A stretch of DNA of 64,000 bases, taken from NCBI GenBank assembly GCA_905183005.1, contig CAJJDO010000095.1:11355-75354 (forward strand), read 5' to 3'. The stretch comes from Paramecium pentaurelia. Taxonomy: Eukaryota; Ciliophora; Oligohymenophorea; Peniculida; Parameciidae. The notes below the pieces were generated by a model. It was not told the origin of the DNA. It made no database searches and worked only from the letters and a program-made list of their open reading frames with translations. Below, piece by piece: positions 12,323 through 23,347 of this stretch (the stretch's first letter is position 1; every line of letters starts with the position of its first letter). The translations under genes and the position numbers were made by a program.

Positions 12323-12721
12323 ATGCTTTATGTTTAGGAAAGCAGTGGTTACAGAAAATCTGTGCGAAATAGTTTATCTTCTAGTAGAAATCAATAAAAA
12401 AAGATAAAAGCAAGTTAATAATGTGAAGACATCTTACTTAATATCAATTCTATGATGAATAAATTAGATTATTTGTAGTAGGCTATTGAAAATAGAAATC
12501 ATGAGACAAAGGCACAGATAATGAAATACAAACCTCAAAACTACTATAATAAAGAAGCACAAAATCAAAATACTAACTTACAAGAAGCCTACTATACAGG
12601 AGATAAAGAAAATAACTATGAAAAATAAAATTGTTATCATTTGATGAAGAAATTTGAAACTCAAAAATATCAACATTATCCTAGATCTGATTTTTCTCGA
12701 AGAAGATCATTTGCTAATTGA
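12323..12721 (+). CDS. Small polar protein, unknown
   Basis: 132 residues without an intron, from ATG 12323 (MLYVQESSGYRKS) to TGA 12719-12721. It is rich in Ser, Asn, Gln, Tyr and Lys, with a Ser/Arg-rich start and end (SDFSRRRSFAN) and one predicted helix in the middle (MMNKLDYLQQAIENR). There is no membrane span or known domain. It is transcribed away from the EF-hand gene copy with a 173-bp gap. Function unknown. Confidence 0.6.
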
Positions 12722-12834
12722 GAATCTTTATTTATCCTTAAATTATCAACTTAATTTAATTTAAATTAATTTATACAAATAAAAGAGAGAAGTGATGGTG
12801 GTATTATATTATAATGTTCCATAAATTGACTTAC

Positions 12835-13487
12835 TCAATCTCTCTTTTAGTTTCCTCCTCTGGGTCTATTACCTTATGGTCTTCTTTATCCTCTGTTATC
12901 TCTGTTATCTCTGTTATCTCTATTGTCTCTGTTATCTCTATTATCTCTGTTATCTCTATTGTCTCTATTGTCTCTATTGTCTCTTCTGTTTGTATTTGGT
13001 CTGGCATCTTTTCTCACATATTCAATATCAGAGTATTTCTTGCCATTTTAGTTGACAACAACTAAATCATCCTGAAAAATAAATTGCTTAATTTACTTTT
13101 TCAGGGGTTATGCGTCCAAATTAATCAAGTGAGAGTCTGTGTCTTTCTTAAACGACTTCAGACAATCCGTTTCTCCATGCATAACATTTACCTTTCTCAA
13201 GAATATTGGCATATTCTCCAACAACTCTGAATCTAATGACTCCTGTATCATCTCCGGCCAAACCTTCAGAAACAACCAAAAGTGAACCATCATATCTTTT
13301 AATTTATTCTTTTTTGATTTCTTCAATCTAGGATATAGATATTTGATTCTTACTTTGACGAAGGTATTATATCCATGAATTCCTGGTTTGACATCGCTGA
13401 GTTTGTCAACTAGTAGGTTAAACTTATACAAATACATTTTGGTTTGTTCAATTGACGAGTTTAAGGTGGTCTATTTTAGGAAGCCAT
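12835..13487 (-). CDS. OB-fold (SSB-like) nucleic-acid-binding protein with RDN/RGG tail
   Basis: After removing introns of 20, 26 and 25 nt, the protein reads MASQNRPPQTRQ, then an OB-fold of the single-strand-binding type: LSDVKPGIHGYNTFVKIEEI, LAGDDTGVIRFRVVGEYANIL, and a DQFGRI element like the KWGRI of plant and archaeal SSB-like proteins. The tail is ten exact RDN tripeptides followed by GQRRPQGNRPRGG. The basic, acidic-interspersed RDN tail plus RGG suggests RNA or ssDNA binding. Start ATG 13487; stop TGA at 12835-12837. Confidence 0.78.
12895..12984 (-). repeat. Ten 9-bp units coding (Arg-Asp-Asn)10
   Basis: A 90-bp run of a 9-mer (AGAGAYAAY on the coding strand) inside the OB-fold gene. 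Synonymous C/T changes at the third positions of the Asp and Asn codons keep the peptide exactly RDN in all ten units, so the repeat is older than the latest duplication and appears selected for protein sequence. Confidence 0.9.
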
Positions 13488-14124
13488 TGAATAAATATAT
13501 TAAAAGATTTAAATACCTTGATTAATATTTAATTTTTTTTTGAGCTTTATATAATGAATAACATAAGGTACAATACAAACTAAATATCAATAAGACAAAG
13601 AAATCTTAATAACTACAAATAATTCATCTAATAAACTCTTAGCCTTCTACTTATAATATTAAATACTTTAATTTATTTTAGGATTTCATGATTTTTAAAT
13701 TGTTAGGTTTATTATATATTAATATATATTAGATGATCTTAAGTTATTCATTTTAGAATAGTTGAAATATATCTTATTATTTACCGATAATGTAATACAT
13801 AATAATAGCTAAATATCATAATTAAAATTTTGTTTTTAAAGCTTTAAGAAAAGAGATATTATCATAATCATCAATCCTAAATTTGAGATTATTAATTAAC
13901 TTATTATATAGGCTTAACATATTATTTCTCTGATTTTACATGAAGATCCTACATAAATATATGATTAATTAATTTATATAAATTGTAAATATTCTAAAAA
14001 TATAACATTATTCCTATCATTTAATCACACTAATATTTGCATTAATTTCAAAGTTTTTATAATAATAAATCAGAACAGAACTTAATCAACTTTATTAATC
14101 AATTAATCTTTATTATTTAATTTG
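13488..14124. other. AT-rich spacer
   Basis: About 640 bases without a convincing gene. A 45-codon frame at 13554-13691 (+) starts MNNIRYNTNQ and ends in TGA but has no recognisable feature. The rest shows stops and homopolymer-like AT runs in all frames. Confidence 0.45.
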
Positions 14125-15398
14125 ATGATGAATTATATTTCCACCATCTTAATAATATGCTTATCATTGTAAATAACATATTCAACTCATACACTCAACT
14201 TAGTCTAAGATTAGTAAGCTTTATGCTTAGATGGATCAAGAGGAGTATCATTATATATAATTAAAGTCATTCTATTTTGATAGAGGAAGTGGAAGTGGAT
14301 CTAAGTCATGGATTATTTACTTTTAAGGAGGAGGTTGGATAGGTGGAAACAATTTAGAAGCTACAAAAAATAATGCTTTATCTAGATCAAAAACAGATAT
14401 GGGGTCATCTAAAAATAAGGCTCAATAAGTAAATTTAGGCGGGATCTTCTCAAGGGATTCTAAAGTGAATCCTGTTTTGTACAATTGGAATTCTATTTAC
14501 ATTAATTATTGTGATGGAACAGGTAATCATTTAATCTTAAATTCGTAGGACATTAAGGATATGCAAAAGATCCCATTATTGTTGGTGGAGTAAATCTATA
14601 TTTTAGAGGTAATTCAATTACAAGATCTATAATAAATTAATTTTTGGATGAATTGTAATAAGCTGATAAAGTTATTGTATCTGGATGTTCAGCAGGTGGA
14701 TTAGCTTCATTTACTTGGGTATAAACCATAAGAGATTTATTACCACCAAGTGTAACTGTATTGAAGTATTTTATTTAACGTATCTAGTGTTCCAGATTCT
14801 GGAGTGTTTTAGGATATGTAAACATATGATGGTTCCATTTCTTATAAAAATACATATCATACTAATTTTATGCAATTATCGAATAAAGAAATCTCTCCAC
14901 CAAATACTAGATGTGTCTAATCAAACCCTAATGAATAATGGAAATGCTTATTTGCTTAATATTTAATTGAATACATTGAAGCTCCAATTTTCTTTGTGTA
15001 ATCACCATATGATTCATGGTGTATTCCAAATATTTTGAAGTTATCATGTGCAAATGATGGAACATTATAAAATTGCAATCAAAGTTAGGTCAATTATATA
15101 GAAAGTCATGCCATAAGTATGGAAGTTATGATGAAATCAAGATTTTCAACTCATTTTAATACTGGTGCTTTTGGTCCTGCCTGTTTATAACATTGGTATA
15201 ATTATTGCTTATTATTTTAGTTTCCTAGAAGGTTCTTATTATTATGGAACTAAATTCTAAGTCCCAACTGGATCAGGAAACACAATAGCCAAGACTTTAT
15301 CTGCCTGGGTTTTAGATTAATCAATTTCTTCTAATTATTTAGATAATGTATCATGGCCTGATAATATTGGATGTAGCAATTTATCAATAGAGATATGA
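14125..15398 (+). CDS. Notum / pectin-acetylesterase-family secreted carboxylesterase
   Basis: The N terminus is a signal peptide (ISTILIICLSL). After introns of about 22, 26, 22 and 25 nt the family core is intact: DRGSGSGSKSWIIYFQGGGW (oxyanion-hole GGGW), nucleophile serine in VIVSGCSAGGL, the Asp in VQSPYDSW, and the terminal His in GPACLQHC. Paired cysteines fit a secreted fold. Animal Notum removes palmitoleate from Wnt and plant homologues deacetylate pectin; the ciliate substrate is unknown, perhaps food polysaccharide or surface glycans. Two ATGs (14125 and 14128) are both possible starts. Confidence 0.87.
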
Positions 15399-15437
15399 GG
15401 TTAAATTCATATAAATAATTTAATTATTAATATTTTT

Positions 15438-17148
15438 TCAAATAAATTTTAATTTTTCATTTAATTTTCTCAATTCATATGTTTGTAATCTTGTTATTAT
15501 TATTTTCTTTTAATTAGTTTCATTAATAGTAATTATTGATTTTTGATTGATTAATTTTTCTTCTTGTTTCTGGTTTCTTTAATTTAAATTCAACTATTAT
15601 TGGTTTTTCAGTTGGTTCATCTTTGTAGCCATAATGTGTTGAACCTATACTAAGAGTTCACTGATTTTTTATTAACATGCTTAACAAATCCAGTTCTTTA
15701 AACAAGATATATGATATGAATGGCCACAATTAAATGTCACTACATTTTCAATCTCTATAAATAACTGTTTTTATAACCTCCAATCTAATCAATAATTGTA
15801 CGTCCTAATAATTAGCATTATTAACATATTATTTCTACTCTTTTTCCTTAATTTCTATTTTTATGGAGTATATCTTTAATAAGGCTATTTGTTTTATTAA
15901 TTTCTAGATTGCCTAATCTTAAAATATGCTAATAACAATTGAAATCCAAGAAAACAGCTCTGAAACAATAAAATTGAAATCCTAAATTTAATTTAGAGTA
16001 ATTATTAATTAATTCATCAATAAATAATTCAACATCTGTAGAATATAATAATTTAATAAGAATATCTGGAGTATTTGTTCTAAAATGATTAATAATTGTT
16101 AATATTTCAATTTTAGTATTGTCTAATTTATAAGCTTAATACAACATTTATTACCAATCAATAATTTGATTAAATACTTAAAAATATAAAATATCTATAT
16201 TATTATGTAATTTATTATTATCTAGAAGTATTTTCATATTATTTAATAGTTATTGTAAAGTAGATATTAATTGACTAAGAGTAGTAATTACTAAATATGA
16301 TTTCTTCTTCTTTGATATTTGTACAGGTAGTCTAATAATTTCTCTTAAATATCTTTTCAGTAAGTCATCCATAAATTCTAAATAAATTTAAATGCTTTCA
16401 TCAACCTTGTTCATTTTTTCTAACAAAATAGCAGTTCCCTCATAAATATTATATGCTTTTGTTAAGTATATAGAGTCAAAGATTGGATATTTACCAGATC
16501 TCAAAAAATTAGGTACCTATTCTGGTTTATGTTTACACAATAATTCTATATGCTTGACTAAGATTTAAGATTCAGATATATCCTGCCAAATAAAATTGAT
16601 GTAATCTAATTGAAATTAAGGATCATTTATAGACTCAATAACATCATTGTACTTTTATTAATGATGTAATTATATTAAAGTTTCAGAATGCAATAATGAA
16701 TTTAAAGTAATCTAGATAATAAATATAACAATACATCTAATAATTATTTTTAAATTTCTTTTTATTAGTTATCTTATTATATTTTATTCCAATACCATAA
16801 TTCTAATTCTAATTCATTATCTACTTCTTCTTCTTCTTCCTCTAAACATTAATTACATTCATGGGAACTCTCTTCTGATTTACTATTACAATCATTTCTG
16901 GAGATTTCTTCTTCTTAACTTTCTTCAGAATTTCCATCTTCTTCCTCATTTTCATTTTCTTCTTCTTCTTCATCTTCTTCTTATGAATTCTTTTCCTCAT
17001 GTTCTGAATTACTAGAATCTTCATCAGAATTCTCACTTTCACTCTATTCTTTTTATGGTTTATTTATAAAAGCATTCAGAACTGAATTTTATGGTTGAGG
17101 TTTGTCATCCATTACAAATGATACAAATTTAGAAAAAAGGCTACTCAT
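15438..17148 (-). CDS. VPS8-like endosomal tethering protein with C-terminal RING
   Basis: The start (MSSLFSKFVSF, ATG 17148) leads into ~90 very acidic residues (long E/D/S run). A helical solenoid follows with the Vps8-type motif HIELLCKHKPEQVPNFLRSGKYP...GTAILLEKMNKVDESIQIYLE. The C terminus has a RING-H2: IICQQCQLL, and after a 23-nt intron FNCGHSYHISCLKNWICQAC. Vps8 is the Rab5-binding subunit of the CORVET tether. The N-terminal beta-propeller normal for the family is absent, which makes this a short form of ~550 residues. Other class C Vps RING subunits are possible alternatives. Confidence 0.68.
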
Positions 17149-17182
17149 TATGATTAATTAATTTATATTTTATTAAGCTACG

Positions 17183-18369
17183 ATGAGTCTAATGACAAAA
17201 AGAATAATAAAAGAGCTTGAATAGCTTAGAAATGATCCACCATTATCATTTGTAGCCTAATGCATTAATAACAACCTTTATGAATGGCATTTTACAATTA
17301 GGGGTCCAGAAGATTCAGATTATTCAGAAGGGATTTATCATGGAAAAATAGAGCTTCCTGTTGATTATCCAATTAAACCTCCAAACATTTTTTTTCTTAC
17401 TCCAAATGGAAGATTTGAAGTAAAAACAAAAATTTGTTTGAATATAACTAAATTTCATCCTGAAAATTGGAATCCTAGTTGGACAAGTAATATTATTAAA
17501 TATATTTATTTAGTTAGAACTATGATAGAAGGAATAATATAACATTTCCATGTGAAAGATTTTGCAGTAGGTTCAATTCAATATACATCTAATTAAATAA
17601 AAAGCTTAGCTTAAGCAAGTCATAAATGGGAATGTGATTTATGTGGTCCAATTGTTAAATTAATTTCTCCTAAAATAAAACAAGAAAAAAAAGAGGAATA
17701 GCCATAATCTAAAAAAGATGAATAATTTTAAATTAGAAATGATGATTAAAAGACTGAAAATTCAAGCACATAAAATATGAAAAATTAAGATCAGGATTAA
17801 TTTAAATCTCAATAAACAAAAGAATAGGTATAACAATAATAAAGTTATTTGTTTAAATAAACAGAATAAAAATAAAAGAAAGAAAGTGATAAAAGAAAAG
17901 AAATATAAAAGAATGATTATTCTGATGATGAATAAGAAATTCCTATGACTAAAAAATAGACTGTAGAATTAGAAAAGCTTCTTTGGAAAGCTATGAATCC
18001 AGATATATTGTAAGCTCATTTTTAATTAAGAACTTAACTTTAATAAACAGATAATCTTCATCCATAATAACTCTAATATTTTGATTAAAGTAATTATTAT
18101 ATATGATTTAATAATTAGTTTATAAAATGATGGAAGAAGAAGAGAAAGTACAAAAGTCTTTAGTGCTTAATAAATAAAAAGAAGAAGATATTAATAAGAG
18201 AGAAGATGAGAATGAAATTGAAAAACCATAAACAAATAAATAAAATAAATATTCATCTTAGATTATGTTGATAAATATAATTCTATTGACTTTAATTTTT
18301 GGAATTGTATTTGTAAATTTTGGAGAATTAATTGAATAGAAGACTTAAGAATGGTTGTTAGTTAAATGA
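17183..18369 (+). CDS. UBE2J/Ubc6-type tail-anchored E2 ubiquitin-conjugating enzyme
   Basis: The E2 core runs from MSLMTKRIIKELEQLRNDPP through the active-site region KICLNITKFHPENWNPSWT and, after a 27-nt intron, IRTMIEGIIQHFH and AVGSIQYT. This is the non-canonical catalytic layout of the UBE2J family (CLNITxFHPExW). A long Gln/Lys-rich linker follows, and the last 35 residues hold one membrane span (IMLINIILLTLIFGIVFVNF), the ER tail anchor. UBE2J enzymes work in ER-associated degradation. The second intron is ~29 nt. Stop TGA 18367-18369. Confidence 0.92.
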
Positions 18370-18402
18370 AATTTATTATTTTAATATAATATTGAATGTA
18401 AA

Positions 18403-18825
18403 TCATGATATCATTTGTCTAAATACTGATTTAGTAATAGGTTGATCCTTAACATTAGTATATTGTATCATAATCTTCATATCTTAATCAGTCAATCCAA
18501 ATTTGTATTTCTAATTGGCTGCTTTTAATCCTTCAAAAGTGATTTTCCCTTTACCTTATTCTAAGACTTCATAAATGCAATCAAAGTTTTCTGGTTCAGA
18601 CAATTCAAAGTTGAATTGCTATGAAAATTCATCTTAATCCAATTTCTAATTTTTCCTTCTTTGTAATTTTTTTAATAATAAGGAACATTATTCTCCACAA
18701 GCAGCTTCAACTACTGGTATAAAGTCTTCTACAATAAGTTTTTCTTCAAAAGCATCAACAAATTCTTAGTATAATTATTACACTTCTGGAGTTTATGAAT
18801 AATCGAACTCTTTTTGTTAAAACAT
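18403..18825 (-). CDS. Degenerate calmodulin/centrin-like protein
   Basis: 140 residues, no intron, from ATG 18825 (MFQQKEFDYSQ). The helix pattern of a four-EF-hand protein can be followed: FVDAFEEKLIVEDFIPVV, FDCIYEVLEQGKGKITFEGLKAA, LTDQDMKIMIQYTN. The calcium loops lack most acidic ligands; QGKGKITFEG keeps the Gly and the hydrophobic position only. It probably serves as a structural or binding subunit rather than a calcium sensor. It lies 29 bp from the divergent MFS gene. Confidence 0.7.
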
Positions 18826-18854
18826 TGTTTAGAATAATTAAATATTTAGATATC

Positions 18855-20244
18855 ATGATTAAATATTCACCTGATGGCCTAGTAAAATAATAATAAAATA
18901 TATTAGAAATGCCTTATAGGTGCAGTGTTGGTAAAAGCAGGATAAGCACTATTAATGACATGGGGAAAATCTAATGTTTATTATTATTCATATTTCAAAA
19001 TGAATGATCCTGAGTTGTCAGTTTCCTATAACACATTACCTATAGCATTAATGGGTATACCATTGGCAATTGCATCAGTCTATTCATTAAAGATAGCTGA
19101 TAGAATAGGCTACGAGAAACTAATAATAATTACAACATCATTATAATTTTTATCATTCCTCCTAGCGTTACACGCTAACTCTTATTTAGAATTCATATTA
19201 TTTTATTTGGGTTTTATTGGTTTAGGATATGCATTATTAGCATTTCCATTATTGAAATGTCTATGGAGTCACTTTTCAGAGGAGGAAGGTATGGTAACAG
19301 GAATTTTATTTGGAGTATTTGGATTTGCTACATTTTTCTTTTTACTTTTGGTTACATATATAGTGAATCCCAATAATGAAGAAGCCACCTTATCAGTAAT
19401 GTATTAATTAATTACATAGATGCAAGTAGGTTCATAGTAGTATCTCTACTTTTCTGAACATGTTGCAGTGAATACACATTAAGCAATAAAATATGCTGGA
19501 TTTATAGCAGGTACTTTAAGTGTTTGTGGCAGTTTATTAATAAATTAAAGAAAATTGGAAGTGGCAGAAGAGTAAGAATTATAAATTTTGACCAGTGAAA
19601 TCTAGAATATCAAAATTACTCCAAATGATCCTCTTTTATAAGTTGTTAGAACTCCATAATTTAAAATAATTTTGGGATCTTACTTTACTGTTTTCTTTTT
19701 TGAAGTAACATTGGGATTAAACTATAAAACATATGTATTAGAAAAGGTAAATTGATATAATTAGTTTAAGAGATTAATAATGATCAATTGATTACATGGG
19801 TTGACACACTTGGTATTATACTTGGATCAATAGCTAATTTCGTCTTTGGTAAGATGGCTGATTCGATTATATTCTCTGTCTTGTTACATAAATTATTAAT
19901 AATGATGAGTATAATAGCTGTAATGATTCCTATTTCATTGAATATATCTAAAGATTTATTCATTATTGGTAATCTTTTAAAATGTATTAATAGATTATTT
20001 ATTATTATCAATTGTATCTAAAGGAATAATTGTAATATTAGGTCCAGGATTACTTTAAATATTTGGTAAAAAAACAGGTGCAGATATACTCCCTATTGTT
20101 AATTTTAGTGGATTGTTGGGCTTCATCATATCAGCTCTATCAATATTGTTAATAGTTCCAATATTGAGATTTGATGGCACATTCATTTTCTAAGGTTTGT
20201 TAATTGGATTAGCTGCCTATAGTACTAAAAAGCTCAATTAATGA
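18855..20244 (+). CDS. Major facilitator superfamily transporter
   Basis: About 430 residues with 11-12 hydrophobic spans. The loop between spans 2 and 3 carries the MFS pattern (SLKIADRIGYEKLI, compare G-x-x-x-D-R-x-G). The second half has the matching VFGKMADSIIF. Introns of 25, 26 and 25 nt are needed to keep frame. The overall plan resembles monocarboxylate or oxalate/formate-type carriers, but the substrate cannot be read from the sequence. Start ATG 18855 (MIKYSPDGL), stop TGA 20242-20244. Confidence 0.82.
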
Positions 20245-20297
20245 ATGATTATAATATCCATTTATTCCAACTAAAATTTAAAATAAATAAAATAAAC

Positions 20298-21058
20298 ATG
20301 ACTAGTTATGTAATCAGTGCAGCAGATCAATTAATCATTCAATAAGGTAGAATCAACTATCCAACTCCTAGGAATACCATTTGATTGTGAACTTGTACAT
20401 CCAGGAAAATCTTGTGAAATGAACATTTTATCTAAGTATAATTAGAAATAACTTTATAAAGTCTTCCTAGAATCATGAGATCTAATTCTAAAGTGTATTT
20501 GCCAGTTCATTTAATCCCATTTCTACTTTACAAACGAAAACAATTTATGAAGAAGTATCAACAATATCATTAATAAAATAGTCCTATATCAACTATAAGT
20601 AGAGCACTTGTTTCTTATTTTAAAAGCATATGTTTCCTCTCATTTATGGTTCAAATTCTTAGATATAATTGGTGCAAATAAAAAAATCTTCTTAAAAAAG
20701 TTGATCCATTTGTACCATTATCTGGTGGTTTTATAAGTTCATTTGCCCTTCTTCTTGAATCCAATACTAGGTATTTATGAAAAATAAATGTAGAGCAATG
20801 GAAATATGTTTAAGTATTGTTCCAAGATTTTGCGAAACAGTCATAAACCTATTAAAAAGTAGGGGAAAGATGATAGATATTCCTAGTGGAGATGTTATTG
20901 TTTTTTCATTTGTTATAGCCATCATACATTATTATTATTAACATGATGTAAGATTGCTTATTAATATTAGCCAAAATCTTTAAAAAGCACATATTATAAA
21001 GTATTTGAGAAAATATGGGGAATAAATTGATTATATAATTTATGTTTAATAGAAATGA
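20298..21058 (+). CDS. TMEM135-like membrane protein
   Basis: About 220 residues. The N terminus has the family's Cys-rich element (FDCELVHPGKSCEMNIL). A 26-nt intron follows, then NLPRIMRSNSKVYLPVHLIPFLLYKR, which matches the TMEM135 'VYLPVH..PFLL' core, then membrane segments (PLSGGFISSFALLLE) and a C-terminal span before TGA 21056-21058. TMEM135 proteins sit in peroxisomes and mitochondria and affect lipid metabolism and organelle dynamics. The last possible intron (GTAAGATTG...TAG) can be left in or out, so the C-terminal 25 residues are uncertain. Confidence 0.72.
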
Positions 21059-21256
21059 TTAAATTATTGATTTAGATAGGTTATACATTGATGATAAAAA
21101 ATAAACTAGATTTAAATATTTGTAAAAATTGTCAAACACTAATTAAAATTTATTATAATATTTTAATAATTAATTTCATATTACATTGCTAAAATATTCA
21201 ATAGTTTTCCATGAAATGATTCATTACAATAGATAATATATGTATAAATTTATTCA

Positions 21257-23068
21257 TCAATTTAAGATTCTTCTTTTTGTTTTTTAAATGTACTTAATTA
21301 CCTATAGTTCTGAATGGTTATCATATTATTATTTATGTTTTTTTAATTTATCATGTTGTAATTTCATCATTGTTATTTTTTCTTTTATTTTTTTTATTTG
21401 ATTTTTCTCATTATATCCAAAATCAACAGAAGATCCATTCTATTGATTATGAGAATTAGATGATTCAATATTTAAACCAACAATGAATTCATCTAAAAAT
21501 TGTCTACTTTCTAATATTGTTGTATTTTCTTCAGTTAGTAATTACATCAATAATTTGAGTTACTATTTTAATTTGCATTTTGATTCTCCAACATAATTAC
21601 TACACAACAATTTTGAACATTCAATAGTATCAGCTTATATGAGACATTTCAATTAGATAATATTGTATTTCATATAAACTACATCTTGATCATCAACATA
21701 ACAATCAGGACAATAAATTACCCAATCTTTAATATATTAAAAGAATATAAAGATTTCTTTCTAACATTTAGCACAAATCAATACATCTTTTGAGGATTTA
21801 GATAATTCAAAATGAGATATATGTTTTTTAGATAATTAACGTTGAAGTTCTTCATCTATAAAATAATTCAAAAATTCTTTTAAAATACATAACTTCTCAT
21901 GAATATAAATATCTAAAAATAAATTTCTAATTGCTATCACACTCTAAAATTTGTAATGATCATTCTTAATTTATCTTATATATATTTGTTACAAAGAAAA
22001 ATCATCCATCATTAAGAAATTAAATGATGTATGAATTGAATTTCCAATATTTTTAGCTTAAAAAAAGCATCCAGGTCCAATAATAAGAATATCACCTTAT
22101 TTTTAGATTATCTATTTAACAGGTATTTTATTTTATAAAAAATATACAATATTGACATACCATCTTCCTTCTTTCAAATACAAATCAGGCATAATATTAA
22201 ATAATTTATCTACATGATTTGCATCAATAATTGTCCATACACAATCTCCTGGTCCATGATTTATATTAATTTAACTCAAACCTTAAAAATCCTATTAACC
22301 TCCAATCCAACAATTTTATACTCTCATATATATTTCTGGTACATTTGCTCCTTTACAATTCTATCTTAAATAATTCAATCCATTATTAATTGAAAAGAAA
22401 TTTGGAAAAAAATCAAATAGTCTATGTATTTCATCTTTCCATTTCTCCATATCAACATTTACTGCCTAATAAACTTTATCTTTTTTATAATTTGGATTGT
22501 TTTTAAAAAATGTTTTAGGATCTTCAGCATAATCTTTGTATTACTTTACTGTCATCGTAAAAGCTTAAAAAAAATTTTCATCTTTTGCTTCTGTAGTATC
22601 TATTAATGGATTTTGAGCCCTAATATCCATTCCATAATTTTTATGATTTTTAGACATATCTTAAAATGTGAATAAATTTTTATTCAATTTATTTATTACA
22701 TCATTTGGTAAAGACCATAATATTATTTAATCTTTAATCCATTTTTCTGGTGATTGTGTAAAACAATTGATTGCTTTATCAAATTCTACATATGCACATC
22801 TCTGTAAATATTATCCATCTATATTTAATGATTTCAATTCATAATTTAATAAGTATTTATGAAACAAATTCAAAATTTCATTGTTATCTTATGATTGAAA
22901 TTTATTGTACTATTATGAGTAATACTATATATAGTTTATTATGTATACTTTAATAAATCCACCTTATTGTTGAATATATTAGTATAATTCTATTATTTCT
23001 TTAGAATTCAATAATTCTAATTCTTTAACTGTTGGTTTGAAATTCTTCTCTATATATTCAATATACAT
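21257..23068 (-). CDS. KDM6/UTX-like JmjC protein lacking the iron ligands
   Basis: The JmjC core is recognisable: VPEIYMRVQNCWIGGQQDF, then SQININHGPGDCVWTIID, then QGDILIIGPGCFFQAKNIG. After it comes a zinc module with two CxxC pairs (ICAKCQKEIFIFF, IYCPDCYVDD), as in UTX/JMJD3. In active KDM6 enzymes the HxE pair follows the YMKV strand and the second His lies in the GTVHW turn. Here those positions read G, Q and F, so Fe(II) binding is lost. This gives a probable non-catalytic chromatin reader or scaffold. The reading frame continues upstream to ATG 23248 but is interrupted by TGA at 23096-23098. The 3' end may shift by a ~29-nt intron near 21290. Confidence 0.78.
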
Positions 23069-23347
23069 CTCTAATAATGAAATAATTATTAAAGCTCATC
23101 TATTTTGTATCATCCATTTTTCATTCTAATATTTAGGTAAAATAATATTAAATATAAATTTAAAAGTGATTCTTATACTATATTTTATGTAATCTAAATT
23201 AAAATAGATTAGAGTTAAATATTGTTCAATTTATTTTTTGAATAACATAATTTATCATATATAATTTAAATAAGATTTTATAAGTGAAATTAATAGATAT
23301 TATTATACACATCTATATTTGAATATATATTTAATAGAATGTGATTC

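Larger units (their letters stand above)
10137..12451 (+). repeat. Perfect 1157-bp direct repeat flanking a single N
   Basis: Bases 10137-11293 are repeated at 11295-12451 with an offset of 1158. Reading both copies line by line I find no difference. They are separated only by the N at 11294. Copy 1 ends exactly where the N begins and copy 2 starts right after it. The simplest reading is two contigs whose overlapping ends were abutted rather than merged. Merging them leaves both affected genes intact: the EF-hand gene from copy 1 and the small plus-strand gene from copy 2. Confidence 0.95.

Noticed and set aside
12889..12990. CRISPR-like tandem array
   Set aside because: Units are 9 bp without spacers and code RDN inside a eukaryotic gene.
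12814..13065. Plus-strand Ser/Val/Ile repeat protein
   Set aside because: Antisense of the RDN repeat in the OB-fold gene, whose fold and introns are well supported on the minus strand.
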